From Micromonospora sediminimaris (lineage in GTDB: Bacteria; Actinomycetota; Actinomycetes; Mycobacteriales; Micromonosporaceae): DNA of 64,000 bases. The translations under genes and the position numbers were made by a program. A model generated the notes under the pieces. It did no database searches and was not told the origin of the DNA. It worked only from the letters and a program-made list of their open reading frames with translations. Below, piece after piece: positions 1 through 10,489 of this stretch (positions are counted from its first letter, which is position 1; each line of letters begins with the position of its first letter). Location: NCBI GenBank assembly GCA_900112325.1, contig FOLJ01000017.1:1-64000 (forward strand). Direction: 5' to 3'.

Positions 1-1652
<1,652 letters not shown>

Positions 1653-1743
1653 CTTCGCTTCCTCGCTTCGTTACGTTGAGCAGGTGACGGGCCCTCCCGT
1701 CCCGCTGCGCGGCACCTGCCGTCCGCAGCGACCCCACCTCAAG

Positions 1744-1762
1744 TTGAGTGAACTTGACTCAA
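1744..1762. promoter_or_regulatory. HAIR element (HspR operator) upstream of dnaK
   Basis: TTGAGT-N7-ACTCAA, a perfect 6+6 inverted repeat. It matches the core of the HspR-associated inverted repeat CTTGAGT-N7-ACTCAAG; the outermost base of each arm differs. It lies 92 bp before the dnaK ATG and about 110 bp before the divergent GTPase gene. A further lone half-site TTGAGT is at 1797-1802. HspR control of dnaK through HAIR is well established in actinobacteria. Any effect on the divergent gene is inference. Confidence 0.85.
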
Positions 1763-1872
1763 TAGTGCCACGCCCCCGGAAATCGTCAAGTCAGGGTTGA
1801 GTCGGATCGGCGCAACTCGGCAGTCCTACCGACCGGTTGTCTTACCTTGTGTCGGTCGGGCACGCTTTAGCG

Positions 1873-3738
1873 GTGACGACGCATGGCGATTCCGCCTCAC
1901 CGTCCGGCGCGCCCGCCGTCGCAGCCCGCACCGGGTCCACCGGCGCCGGCGAGGACCGGCCCGCGCCCACCGGGGACGACACCCTGCCAGACGCCCTGAC
2001 CAGCCTGCGCGCCGCGATCGGGGCGGCCCGGTTCCCGCTGGCCCTGCCCTCGGCCGAGCTGGCCGCGCGCACCGTCGCCGCCCTCGCCGACCAGCTCGAC
2101 GACTACCTGCTGCCCCGCCTGACCCGCCTCGACGCTCCGCTGCTCGTGGTGGTCGGCGGATCCACCGGCGCCGGCAAGTCGACCCTGGTCAACAGCCTGG
2201 TGCAGGCCCGGGTCAGCGCCGCCGGGGTGTTGCGGCCGACCACCCGGTCTCCGGTACTGGTCTGCAACCCGGCCGACTCGGCCTGGTTCCGCCGGGGGGA
2301 GCTGCTGCCCGGGCTGACCCGCACCAACCAGCCCAGCGACGATCCCCGCACCCTGCATCTGGTCACCGCCCCGGCGCTCCCGCCGGGGCTGGCGTTCCTG
2401 GACGCCCCCGACATCGACTCGGTGGTCGACGCCAACCGGGCCCTGGCCAACCAGCTGCTCGCCGCCGCCGACCTCTGGCTCTTCGTCACCACCGCCGCCC
2501 GGTACGCCGACGCCGTCCCCTGGGAGCTGCTGCACAACGCCCGGGCCAGGGGCGCGGTACTCGCCCTGGTACTCAACCGGGTGCCGGCGGAGGCGACCGA
2601 CGAGGTGGCCGCCCATCTCGCCGAGATGCTCGCCGAGCAGGGTCTCGACGCCGCGCCGCTGTTCGTGCTCCCGGAGACCTGGGTCGACGGGCAGGGGCTG
2701 CTACCGGGCCGCAGCACCGCGCCGCTGGCCGACTGGTTCGCCCGGCTCGCCGCCGACGCGGAGGCTCGCTCGGCAGTGGTACGGCAGACGCTGGGCGGCG
2801 CGCTGGCCCTGCTGCAACCGACCGTCGAGAGCCTGGCGCTCGCCGTCGACGAGCAGGTCGCCGCCGCCGACGCGCTGGACGACCGGGTACGTGCGGCGTA
2901 CCGGGCCGCGAACCGGACCGTCGACCAGGGGCTGCGCGACGGTCGACTGCTCCGTGGCGAGGTGCTCGCCCGTTGGCAGGAGTTCATCGGCACCAGCGAC
3001 CTCTTCCGCACCCTTGAGGCACGGATCGGCCGGCTGCGGGACCGCGTCATGGCCGCCTTCTCCCGACGCCCGGTCCCCGTCGTCGAGCTGCGGGACGCGA
3101 TCGAGTCGCAACTTGTCACCCTGCTACGTGGGGTGGCCGCCGAGGCGGCCGAGCACGCGTACACCGGATGGAAGGCGCACCCGGCCGGCGCGGCCCTGCT
3201 CGAACCCGACCTCGCCCACCATGCCGCCGACCTGCCGCAGCGCGCCGAGCGCCTGGTCCGCGACTGGCAGCGCGGCGTGCTGGAACTGGTCCGGGCCGAA
3301 GGTGGCGACCGGCGCTTCGTGGCGCGGACCGCGGCGTACGCGGTGAACGCCACCGGGCTGGCCGTGATGATCGCTGTCTTCGCCTCCACCGCCTTCATCC
3401 CGACCGGGCTGGAGGTCGCCACAGGCGCCGGCACCACCCTCGCCGGTCAGGCGGTCCTTCAGGCGATCTTCGGTGATCAGGCCGTGCGTACGCTGGCCAG
3501 AAAGGCCCGGGAGGACCTGCTGGAGCGGGTGACGGTGCTGCTGGACGACGAGGCCACCCGCTATCTCGCCCGGACCAGGCAGGCCCGACCGCCGGCCCGG
3601 AACGCGACGGCGCTGCGTCAGGCGGCCGAACGGGTGGAGGCGGCCCGGTTGGGCAGCGGCTTCGCCGACGCCGCACCCGTGCTCAGCGCCCAGACGACGG
3701 GCGTCGACGCCCAGCTGACCGATGGGGAGCGGCCGTGA
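1873..3738 (+). CDS. Dynamin-like membrane GTPase, first of a pair
   Basis: Large P-loop GTPase likely to act at the cytoplasmic membrane. The Walker A motif GGSTGAGKST lies about 105 residues in, a DAPDID switch-II-like motif about 80 residues later, and an NRVP/NKxD-like G4 follows. A long helical stalk leads to a hydrophobic hairpin (VMIAVFASTAFIPTGLEV and the following segment, about residue 500), then a basic helical tail. This is the layout of bacterial dynamin-like pairs such as Streptomyces DynA/DynB and mycobacterial IniA/IniC. The start chosen is GTG 1873. The open frame extends to TTG 1837, but that stretch contains a TTA codon, very rare here, and no ribosome binding site. The stop overlaps the start of the next GTPase (GTGA). 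Substrate membrane and function are unknown. Confidence 0.75.
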   Translation: MTTHGDSASPSGAPAVAARTGSTGAGEDRPAPTGDDTLPDALTSLRAAIGAARFPLALPSAELAARTVAALADQLDDYLLPRLTRLDAPLLVVVGGSTGAGKSTLVNSLVQARVSAAGVLRPTTRSPVLVCNPADSAWFRRGELLPGLTRTNQPSDDPRTLHLVTAPALPPGLAFLDAPDIDSVVDANRALANQLLAAADLWLFVTTAARYADAVPWELLHNARARGAVLALVLNRVPAEATDEVAAHLAEMLAEQGLDAAPLFVLPETWVDGQGLLPGRSTAPLADWFARLAADAEARSAVVRQTLGGALALLQPTVESLALAVDEQVAAADALDDRVRAAYRAANRTVDQGLRDGRLLRGEVLARWQEFIGTSDLFRTLEARIGRLRDRVMAAFSRRPVPVVELRDAIESQLVTLLRGVAAEAAEHAYTGWKAHPAGAALLEPDLAHHAADLPQRAERLVRDWQRGVLELVRAEGGDRRFVARTAAYAVNATGLAVMIAVFASTAFIPTGLEVATGAGTTLAGQAVLQAIFGDQAVRTLARKAREDLLERVTVLLDDEATRYLARTRQARPPARNATALRQAAERVEAARLGSGFADAAPVLSAQTTGVDAQLTDGERP

Positions 3739-5420
3739 CCGGCATGGGCGGACGCCTCCGCGAGGCGTTGCGAATCGCCGACGGGCGGGTGGACGCCGAC
3801 CAACTTGTCGCCCGACTGGAGGCGGTACGGCGGTTCCTCGGCATCGTCGACGGCCACCTGCCGGACACTCCGTTGGTGCCGGCCCGCACCCTTGTCGAAC
3901 GCGCGGGGACCCGGCTGGCGCTCTCCCGCGACCACACCGTGGTGGCACTGGCCGGAGCCACGGGCAGCGGCAAGTCGAGCCTGTTCAACGCGATGGCCCG
4001 GATGGACCTCTCACCCGTCGGGGTACGCCGGCCCACCACCGGTGTCACGCACGCCTGCGTGTGGGGCCCGCTCGACGGGGGCACCCGGCTGCTCGACTGG
4101 CTCGGCGTGCTGCCCCGCCACCGCTTCGTCCGGGAGAGCCTGCTCGACGGCGAAGACGAGTCCACGTTGCACGGGCTGATCCTGCTCGACCTGCCGGACT
4201 TCGACTCCGTCGACCACTCGCACCGGCTTGAGGTGGACCGGCTGCTCGGCCTGGTGGACCTGGTGGTCTGGGTGGTCGACCCGCAGAAGTACGCCGACCG
4301 GGTGATGCACCGAAGCTACCTCCGCGAGTTCCACCGGCACCGGGACGTGACAGTGGTCGTGCTCAACCAGACCGACCGGCTGCCGCCCGCCGAGGTGCCC
4401 CGGGTCCTGGCCGACCTGCGCCGCCTGCTCGACGCGGACGGGCTGGACGGGGTACCACTGCTGGCCACCACCGTCGCCGACCCGGAGGGCCCGGAGCGGC
4501 TGCGGGCGGCGCTGGAGCGCACCGTCGCCGAACGCCAGGCCGCGCTGCGTCGTCTCTCCGGTGACGTGGACACCGTCGTCGCCGCGCTGGACGACATGGT
4601 CGGCGCGCCCCGCACCGCACTCGCCGCCGACGATCCCGCGGTCACCGCGCTGGACCGTGCCCTGTGCCGGGCAGCCGGAGTGCCGACCGTCGTGGCGGCG
4701 GTCGAGCAGGCGTACCGGCATCGCGCCGCAGCAGCCACCGGCTGGCCGTTGCTGCGGCTCTGGCGGCGACTGCGGGCCGACCCGCTGCGCCGGCTGCACC
4801 TGCCCGACCGGCGGGCCGGTGGTGACCCGGCGGAGAGCCTGGTGGCCGCCACCTCCGTACCCGAGCCCAACGCGGCCGACAAGTCCGCACTGGCACTGGC
4901 CCTGCGGACGGTGGCCGAGCGGGCCGGGGACGGGCTGCCGAACGCCTGGCCTGATGCGATGGCCGCAGCTGCCCGGTCCCGCCTCGGCGACCTGCCGGAC
5001 GCTCTGGACGGCGCGCTCGCCAGCACCGACCTCGGCGTCGACCGTCCTCGTGCGTGGTGGCGACTTGTGGGTGGGGTGCAGTGGCTGGTGACGTTCGCCG
5101 CGGTGGCCGGGCTGGGCTGGCTGGTCCTCGGCTACGCGGTGCGGGCACTCGGGTTGCCGGAGTTGCGGCACCCGATGGTCGGTGAGGTACCGGTGCCGAC
5201 CCTGCTGCTGCTCGGCGGGTTGCTGACCGGGGCGCTCGTCGCGGCCCTGACCCGCCCGCTGGTCAGGTGGGCCGCCCGGCAGGCCCGTCACCGGGCGGAG
5301 GCGCAGCTGACCCGGGCCGTCGCCAGCGTCGGCGAACAGCAGGTGCTGGCCCCGGTGCGGGCCGTCATCGCCGCGCACGCCGACGCACGCACCGTCCTCG
5401 AGGTTGCCCGACACCGCTGA
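3735..5420 (+). CDS. Dynamin-like membrane GTPase, second of the pair
   Basis: 561-residue partner GTPase. Walker A is GATGSGKSS near residue 75, a DLPDFDSVDHSH switch region lies near 153, and an NQTD G4 motif near 213. Two transmembrane segments (about 448-470 and 485-505) end the protein, followed by a basic helical tail. It starts with GTG inside the stop of the preceding gene (GTGA overlap), so the two are translated together and probably form a heteromeric GTPase, as shown for DynA/DynB. In M. tuberculosis the IniA/IniC pair also lies a few genes from dnaK, so the neighbourhood may be ancestral. No further gene is clearly co-transcribed: the next one has its own promoter-like box. Confidence 0.75.
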   Translation: MTGMGGRLREALRIADGRVDADQLVARLEAVRRFLGIVDGHLPDTPLVPARTLVERAGTRLALSRDHTVVALAGATGSGKSSLFNAMARMDLSPVGVRRPTTGVTHACVWGPLDGGTRLLDWLGVLPRHRFVRESLLDGEDESTLHGLILLDLPDFDSVDHSHRLEVDRLLGLVDLVVWVVDPQKYADRVMHRSYLREFHRHRDVTVVVLNQTDRLPPAEVPRVLADLRRLLDADGLDGVPLLATTVADPEGPERLRAALERTVAERQAALRRLSGDVDTVVAALDDMVGAPRTALAADDPAVTALDRALCRAAGVPTVVAAVEQAYRHRAAAATGWPLLRLWRRLRADPLRRLHLPDRRAGGDPAESLVAATSVPEPNAADKSALALALRTVAERAGDGLPNAWPDAMAAAARSRLGDLPDALDGALASTDLGVDRPRAWWRLVGGVQWLVTFAAVAGLGWLVLGYAVRALGLPELRHPMVGEVPVPTLLLLGGLLTGALVAALTRPLVRWAARQARHRAEAQLTRAVASVGEQQVLAPVRAVIAAHADARTVLEVARHR

Positions 5421-5459
5421 CCCGGCCGCTGAACGTTCCTGGACACCGCGCGATCGGCG

Positions 5460-5465
5460 TAGGGT
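5460..5465 (+). promoter_or_regulatory. -10 box TAGGGT of a probable leaderless transcript
   Basis: TAGGGT ends 6 nt before the ATG at 5472 and there is no Shine-Dalgarno sequence. This is the spacing expected when transcription starts at the A of the start codon. Confidence 0.55.
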
Positions 5466-5471
5466 CGGGTC

Positions 5472-6692
5472 ATGGCCACGCCACAGACCCCCTACGACGC
5501 GGTGCTGCACGCCGCACGCGACGTGACCAAGCTCGACTCGGCCCTCGACGCGGAGATGCTCGGTGCGGCCCTGCTCGGCAGCGTGTACGAGGTCGCCGAA
5601 ACGGACCGGGAGGCGGCGGTACGCGACTTCGTGGGCGACTTCCTCGCCGCCACCTCCAGACGACGGGCGGTCGCGGCGACGACGGTCCGGGCCGTCTTCG
5701 CGGCCCTGGTGCCGGACGCGGCCGGCGCGGACCGGGTCCGTCCCGGCGCGACGGCACCGGCCTGGTCCGGGCAGCTCGGCAAGGTACACGTCACCGGCAC
5801 CTGGTCGTACGGCGACGTGTACGGCGACCAGACCTCCTACCTGGCGACGTTCGCCTACGACGACGCGACCGGGGGGCCGGAACACGCCCTGGTCGCCCTG
5901 ATCGACCACAACATCGGCATCACCAAGGACGTGTTCGTCGGCGGCCCGGCGGGCCGGATCCTGGAGCAGGTCCGACAGTTGTGCGCCGAAGACGAGTTGA
6001 CCTGGTTCCGGGAGGAAAGCCCGACCCGGATGCGTGACGAGGTGAGCCGGCATCTGGCCGTCACCGACCATCTGGGTCAGCTGCCCGGTGCCGCCTCGCT
6101 CGCCACCGACCGGGCGCTGGTCGGGGCTCGGCTGGCGGTCCTGCCGGCCACGACCGCACCACCGCCCCGGCAGGCCGACGACCCGTTGCCCGATGCCGAG
6201 CGGGCCGCGGAGATCCGCCGGTTCCTGGGCTCGCCGGACGCCGCCCGGGCCGGACTGGACGCGGTCGACGACGCCGAACTGGCCTCACTGCACTTCTGCC
6301 TGGGGCTGCTGCTCGACCACGCGGCCACCTTCCCCGACGCCGACCCGCTGCGGTGGAGCCCGACCGTCGCCGGTCTCTTTCTGCTCGACTGGGTGCACCG
6401 TCGGGCCGTGCTCGACATGGACGACGCGGCGATGCTGCCCCGGGTGCTGCGCGCCTGGGCCGGATACGCGGCGCACCGGCGTGGGCTGCCCGATTCGGCA
6501 GCCGCCGCCACGGACGCCGCGATCGAGGAGATGGTGCCGGAGTTCGTCCGGCTCTACGCGACCGGCGAGCGTCGCAGCCCGGCCACTGCCGCAGTGGCCC
6601 AGTTGATGGCCGACGGCATCGACCCGGATGACCCGGCGGCCCTGGACGCCTGGATCGAGGCCAACCGACACCGCCTCGCCGACGACGGCTGA
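5472..6692 (+). CDS. Conserved hypothetical protein, 406 aa
   Basis: I do not recognise a named family. The protein is soluble, acidic and Ala-rich, with no signal peptide or membrane segment. The N-terminal two thirds reads like a compact alpha/beta domain (TWSYGDVYGDQTSYLATFAY, then LVALIDHNIGITKDVFVGG). The C-terminal part is helical and ends in a segment about handling positions and age of subjects (EEMVPEFVRLYATGERRSPATAAVAQLMADG), a pattern seen in uncharacterised actinobacterial proteins. A TAGGGT box lies 6 nt before the ATG, pointing to a leaderless mRNA separate from the upstream GTPase operon. It is convergent with the Pro-rich gene that follows, and no hairpin terminator was found after it. 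Confidence 0.7.
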   Translation: MATPQTPYDAVLHAARDVTKLDSALDAEMLGAALLGSVYEVAETDREAAVRDFVGDFLAATSRRRAVAATTVRAVFAALVPDAAGADRVRPGATAPAWSGQLGKVHVTGTWSYGDVYGDQTSYLATFAYDDATGGPEHALVALIDHNIGITKDVFVGGPAGRILEQVRQLCAEDELTWFREESPTRMRDEVSRHLAVTDHLGQLPGAASLATDRALVGARLAVLPATTAPPPRQADDPLPDAERAAEIRRFLGSPDAARAGLDAVDDAELASLHFCLGLLLDHAATFPDADPLRWSPTVAGLFLLDWVHRRAVLDMDDAAMLPRVLRAWAGYAAHRRGLPDSAAAATDAAIEEMVPEFVRLYATGERRSPATAAVAQLMADGIDPDDPAALDAWIEANRHRLADDG

Positions 6693-6726
6693 CCTGCACC
6701 CAACGCTCATCGAACCGTCCGCGTCC

Positions 6727-6825
6727 GGCACCGCCGGTCAGGCTGGCACCGCCGGTCAGGCTGGCACCGCCGGTCAGGCTGGCACCGCCGGTCAGGCTGG
6801 CACCGCCGGTCAGGCTGGCACCGCC
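6727..6825. repeat. 18-bp tandem repeat, 5.5 copies
   Basis: Five exact copies of GGCACCGCCGGTCAGGCT (6727-6816) and the first nine bases of a sixth. All copies are identical, which implies recent expansion or slippage. The array lies between two convergent genes, and the stop codon of the minus-strand gene (6810-6812) is inside the copy nearest that gene. Confidence 0.95.
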
Positions 6826-7805
6826 CGTGGAGCCGGCGGCGGGCCGGCAGTGCCCTCGCAGGCGGAACGCGCCCGGGCGCGGGCGCTGCCGGTGCGCTCG
6901 GATGTGCCGGAGAACAGCGGCTCCATCACGATGGTGGTCGGCGGGGGCTCCGGCGCGGACCCACCGCCGCCCGGGGTGGCCGGCGGACCGCCCGGCGCGG
7001 TCGGATCGGCGGACGCGGAAGGGCCGCTGGACGTACTCGGGTCGGTCGTCGGCGACGGGTCACTCGACGTGGTCGGTTCGGCAGACGCGGTAGGACCGTC
7101 CGACGGGCCCGGGTCGGCGGACGCCGATGGATCACTCGACGCGGTCGGACCGGCGGACGCGGAGGGATCGGTCGACGGGACCGGGTCCGCGGTAGGCGGG
7201 TCGTTGGACGCGGTCGGTTCGACCGGATCGCTCGGGGCAGCCGAGGCGGTCGGCGGGTCCGGATCGGCGGTCGGCGTGGGCGAACCGCTCGTCGGGTTCG
7301 GCGACGGTGACCGGGTCGGGGTGGGCGCCGGGCGAGGGGCCGGGGTGCTGGTGGGCGGCCGGGGAGCCGGAGCGGTGGCCGGCGCCTCGGGGCGACGGGA
7401 CGGCGGGTGCTCGACCGGGGTGCCCACGATCGTCAGTCGTGGCGTCGGCACCACTGGGTTGACCGGCGGTGCCGCCGGCTCGACCGAGGGCACCGCGGTC
7501 GCGGTGGCCGTCGGCGAACCGGTGGGCGGCGGCGGGACCACCACCGGACCGATGGAGGGCGTCGGGATGAACGGCGTACTGCCGTCCGGCAGTGCCGTGC
7601 TGCCGACCGTCGCGGAGCCGGTGCTGATCGCGGCGAGGACCGGCATCGAGGCCGTGCCGGCGAGCAGTGCCACCGTCAGCAGATAGCCCCGGCTGGGGCC
7701 TGCGGTACGCACGGCGCGGTGCGCACCCACGACGGGGCGGTAGCCGGACGCCCGGTGCCGGCCGAGGATCGGCGTCCCGGGACCTTCACCTGGTTCGGAC
7801 ACCAC
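6810..7805 (-). CDS. Pro/Ser/Thr-rich membrane-anchored or secreted protein
   Basis: 331 residues. A basic N-terminus is followed by one hydrophobic segment (about 41-60, YLLTVALLAGTASMPVLAAI), best read as a signal anchor or signal peptide. The rest is low complexity: Pro/Thr blocks, then roughly twenty degenerate Asp-Pro/Ser-Ala-Ser units such as SADPGPSDGPTASAEP. There is no recognisable catalytic domain. Such regions usually span the cell wall and are often O-mannosylated in actinobacteria. The GTG start at 7805 has a GAGGAG ribosome binding site. The last codons and the stop fall in the 18-bp tandem repeat, so a change of copy number would leave the stop in place but alter the sequence behind it. 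Function is unknown. Confidence 0.65.
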   Translation of the reverse strand: MVSEPGEGPGTPILGRHRASGYRPVVGAHRAVRTAGPSRGYLLTVALLAGTASMPVLAAISTGSATVGSTALPDGSTPFIPTPSIGPVVVPPPPTGSPTATATAVPSVEPAAPPVNPVVPTPRLTIVGTPVEHPPSRRPEAPATAPAPRPPTSTPAPRPAPTPTRSPSPNPTSGSPTPTADPDPPTASAAPSDPVEPTASNDPPTADPVPSTDPSASAGPTASSDPSASADPGPSDGPTASAEPTTSSDPSPTTDPSTSSGPSASADPTAPGGPPATPGGGGSAPEPPPTTIVMEPLFSGTSERTGSARARARSACEGTAGPPPAPRAVPA

Positions 7806-8319
7806 GCGCTCCTCGTCGTCGCCCCTGGTCAGGGCCGCCCGATGGGTACCCTGGCGAGCCGCAGAAGTTGGATCCGGCCCGCGCGATCAGCCTGGGGCAG
7901 TGACTCTGCGTCAGCCAACCCCCTACCGCGTGTCGACATGCTTATCTGGCCGAATGGTGACGAACCATCACCGGAACGGTCGCGCGTCGATCGGCCGGAC
8001 ACTCCGGCGCTTCAGGTAACGAAGCGGGCCGGCCACCGGATGCGGGGCGGGCGGGGTGTGGGACGCCTCACCTCTGATGCGAAACTGGAGGCACGGCGGC
8101 AGCGCAGCCGCGACCTCCGCGCACCCACGCGGTAGGCGCGACTGGGCACCGGCGCTCCCGAACCGGGTTCGGCCAGAATCCGGCTCATGCCGCGCGGCAG
8201 CCCCTACCGGGGTCAGGCGCGGCCGCCAGGAACCATCCCGGCACCAGCCGGGACGGGCGCACGAGTCGCGCGGCCGGGTGACCCCCCGGTGCCGACGCAG
8301 ACACGACAGGGAGAGACGG
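7806..8319. other. Divergent intergenic region before the dehydrogenase operon
   Basis: 514 bp without a supported gene. The only clear structure is a double inverted repeat at 7954-7972, where ATGGT-N5-ACCAT overlaps GGTGA-N7-TCACC. It could be an operator for the pdh operon. The ribosome binding site of pdhA (AGGGAGAG) is at 8308-8315. Confidence 0.5.
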
Positions 8320-9495
8320 ATGGCAAAGGGCGACCCCGGGGCCCCGGCCCGCGGCCGGCGAGCCGCACCCCGATCCAGGAAGGCCACCACCGGCGATCCG
8401 GAGCTGGTGCAGCTGCTCACGCCCTCCGGCGAGCGGATCGAGAGCGTGACCGGCCCGGACGGCACCGAGTACCGCGTCGACTTCACCGACGAGGAGTACC
8501 GCGGCCTCTACCGCGACCTGGTGCTCGTCCGGAAGCTGGACGCCGAGGCGACGGCCCTGCAACGGCAGGGCGAGCTGGGCATCTGGGCGAGCCTGCTCGG
8601 CCAGGAGGCGGCGCAGGTCGGTTCCGGCCGGGCGCTGCGTACGCAGGACATGGCGTTCCCCACCTACCGCGAGCACGGCGTGCTCTACTGCCGTGGCATC
8701 GACCCGATCATGCCGCTGGGCCTGTTCCGCGGGGTCGACCAGGGTGGCTGGGACCCGAACGAGTTCAAGTTCAACATGTACACGATCGTGATCGGGGCGC
8801 AGACCCTGCACGCCACCGGTTACGCCATGGGCGTCGCGATGGACGGCAAGACCGGCACCGACGACGGCGAGGCGGTGATCGCCTACTTCGGCGACGGCGC
8901 CACCAGCCAGGGTGACGTCAACGAGGCGTTCGTCTGGGCCGGCGTGTTCAACTCCCCCCTGGTGTTCTTCTGCCAGAACAACCAGTACGCCATCTCCGAG
9001 CCGCTGGAGCGGCAGACCCGCATCCCCCTCTACCGGCGGGCCGCCGGTTTCGGGTTCCCCGGCGTCCGGGTCGACGGCAACGACGTGCTGGCCACGTACG
9101 CGGTGACGCGGCACGCGCTGGACAACGCCCGGCACGGGCAGGGCCCGAGCCTGATCGAGGCGTACACCTATCGGATGGGCGCACACACCACCTCCGACGA
9201 CCCGACCCGCTACCGGATCGCCAGCGAGGTCGAGGCGTGGCAGGCCAAGGACCCGATCGCCCGGATGAAGGCGTTCCTGGAGCGGGAGAAGATCGCCGAC
9301 GCCGGGTTCTTCACGGAGGTCGACGAGCAGGCCCGCCGGGAGGCGGTGGACCTGCGTGAGCGGGTGCTCGCCATGCCGAACCCGGAACCGGACACCATGT
9401 TCGACCACGTCTACCCCAACGGGTCGCCGCTGCTCGACGAGCAGCGCGCACAGTTCAGCCGGTACCTGGAGTCGTTCGAGGGGAGCGCGCACTGA
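8320..9495 (+). CDS. pdhA: 2-oxoacid dehydrogenase E1 component, alpha subunit
   Basis: Thiamine-diphosphate-dependent decarboxylase subunit of a pyruvate or branched-chain 2-oxoacid dehydrogenase complex; it makes the acyl group that is passed to lipoyl-E2. The ThDP signature GDG...NN is complete: YFGDGATSQGDVNEAF about residue 189, closing with CQNNQYAIS. YRMGAHTTSDDPTRYR near 288 is the loop carrying the phosphate-binding His of this family. Length 391 aa is normal for an E1alpha with a basic N-terminal extension of about 40 residues. The ATG at 8320 was chosen because AGGGAGAG precedes it; the frame is open further upstream. The stop overlaps the E1beta start (TGATG). Pyruvate and branched-chain specificity cannot be told apart from sequence alone. 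Confidence 0.92.
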   Translation: MAKGDPGAPARGRRAAPRSRKATTGDPELVQLLTPSGERIESVTGPDGTEYRVDFTDEEYRGLYRDLVLVRKLDAEATALQRQGELGIWASLLGQEAAQVGSGRALRTQDMAFPTYREHGVLYCRGIDPIMPLGLFRGVDQGGWDPNEFKFNMYTIVIGAQTLHATGYAMGVAMDGKTGTDDGEAVIAYFGDGATSQGDVNEAFVWAGVFNSPLVFFCQNNQYAISEPLERQTRIPLYRRAAGFGFPGVRVDGNDVLATYAVTRHALDNARHGQGPSLIEAYTYRMGAHTTSDDPTRYRIASEVEAWQAKDPIARMKAFLEREKIADAGFFTEVDEQARREAVDLRERVLAMPNPEPDTMFDHVYPNGSPLLDEQRAQFSRYLESFEGSAH

Positions 9496-10484
9496 TGGCC
9501 ACGGAGACGCTCACCCTCGGCAAGGCCCTCAACGCCGGCCTGCGCAAGGCACTGGAGAACGACCCGAAGGTCGTCATCATGGGCGAGGACGTCGGCAAGC
9601 TCGGCGGCGTCTTCCGCATCACCGACGGGTTGCAGAAGGACTTCGGCGACCAGCGGGTGATCGACACTCCGCTCGCCGAGTCGGGCATCATCGGCACTGC
9701 GGTCGGCCTGGCCATCCGGGGCTACCGCCCGGTCTGCGAGATCCAGTTCGACGGATTCGTCTACCCCGCATACGACCAGATCGTGTCGCAGGTCGCGAAG
9801 ATGCACTACCGCTCGCGGGGCAAGCTCAACATCCCGATGGTGATCCGGATCCCGTTCGGCGGCGGCATCGGCGCGGTGGAGCACCACTCCGAGTCGCCTG
9901 AGGCGTACTTCGCGCACACCGCCGGGTTGAAAGTGGTCTCCTGCGCCAGTCCGCAGGACGCCTACGTGATGATCCAGCAGGCCATCGCCTCGGACGACCC
10001 GATCGTGTTCCTGGAGCCGAAGCGGCGTTACTGGGAGAAGGGGCAGGTCGAGCTGGACGCTCCGCTGTCCGAGGCGTACCCGCTGCACGCCTCCCGGGTC
10101 GCCCGGGCCGGCACAGACGCCACCCTGCTCGCGTACGGTCCGATGGTGCGTACCTGCCTCGACGCGGCGACCGCCGCCGCGGAGGACGGGCGGAACCTGG
10201 AGGTCATCGACCTGCGCACGCTCTCCCCGCTGGACCTCGGCGTGGTGTACGAGTCGGTGCGGCGTACCGGCCGCGCGGTGGTGGTGCACGAGGCACCGTC
10301 CAACCTGGGCATGGGTGCGGAGATCGCGGCCCGGATCACCGAGGAGTGCTTCTACTCGCTGGAGTCGCCGGTGCTGCGGGTGGCCGGCTTCGACACCCCC
10401 TACCCGGCAGCCCGGGTGGAGGAGGAGTACCTTCCCGACCTCGACCGGGTGCTCGACGCCGTCGACCGCACCTTCGGCTGGTGA
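9495..10484 (+). CDS. pdhB: 2-oxoacid dehydrogenase E1 component, beta subunit
   Basis: 329 aa, the usual length of E1beta. It pairs with the alpha subunit to complete the ThDP site, and its C-terminal domain contacts the E2 core. Family hallmarks are visible: NAGLRKALENDPKVVIMGEDVG with the ThDP-proximal Glu near residue 30, the segment around residues 94-103 before the PFGGGIGAVEHHSES motif near 118, and VIDLRTLSPLD near 235. The ATG overlaps the E1alpha stop (ATGA), so the two are translated in step. Second gene of the pdhABC operon. Confidence 0.93.
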   Translation: MATETLTLGKALNAGLRKALENDPKVVIMGEDVGKLGGVFRITDGLQKDFGDQRVIDTPLAESGIIGTAVGLAIRGYRPVCEIQFDGFVYPAYDQIVSQVAKMHYRSRGKLNIPMVIRIPFGGGIGAVEHHSESPEAYFAHTAGLKVVSCASPQDAYVMIQQAIASDDPIVFLEPKRRYWEKGQVELDAPLSEAYPLHASRVARAGTDATLLAYGPMVRTCLDAATAAAEDGRNLEVIDLRTLSPLDLGVVYESVRRTGRAVVVHEAPSNLGMGAEIAARITEECFYSLESPVLRVAGFDTPYPAARVEEEYLPDLDRVLDAVDRTFGW

Positions 10485-10489
10485 GCGGC

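Noticed and set aside
4011..6071. Minus-strand frame of 686 codons opposite the GTPase and the 406-aa genes
   Set aside because: Runs across two real genes and an intergenic promoter with typical shadow-frame composition (Gly/Arg/Gln/Val).
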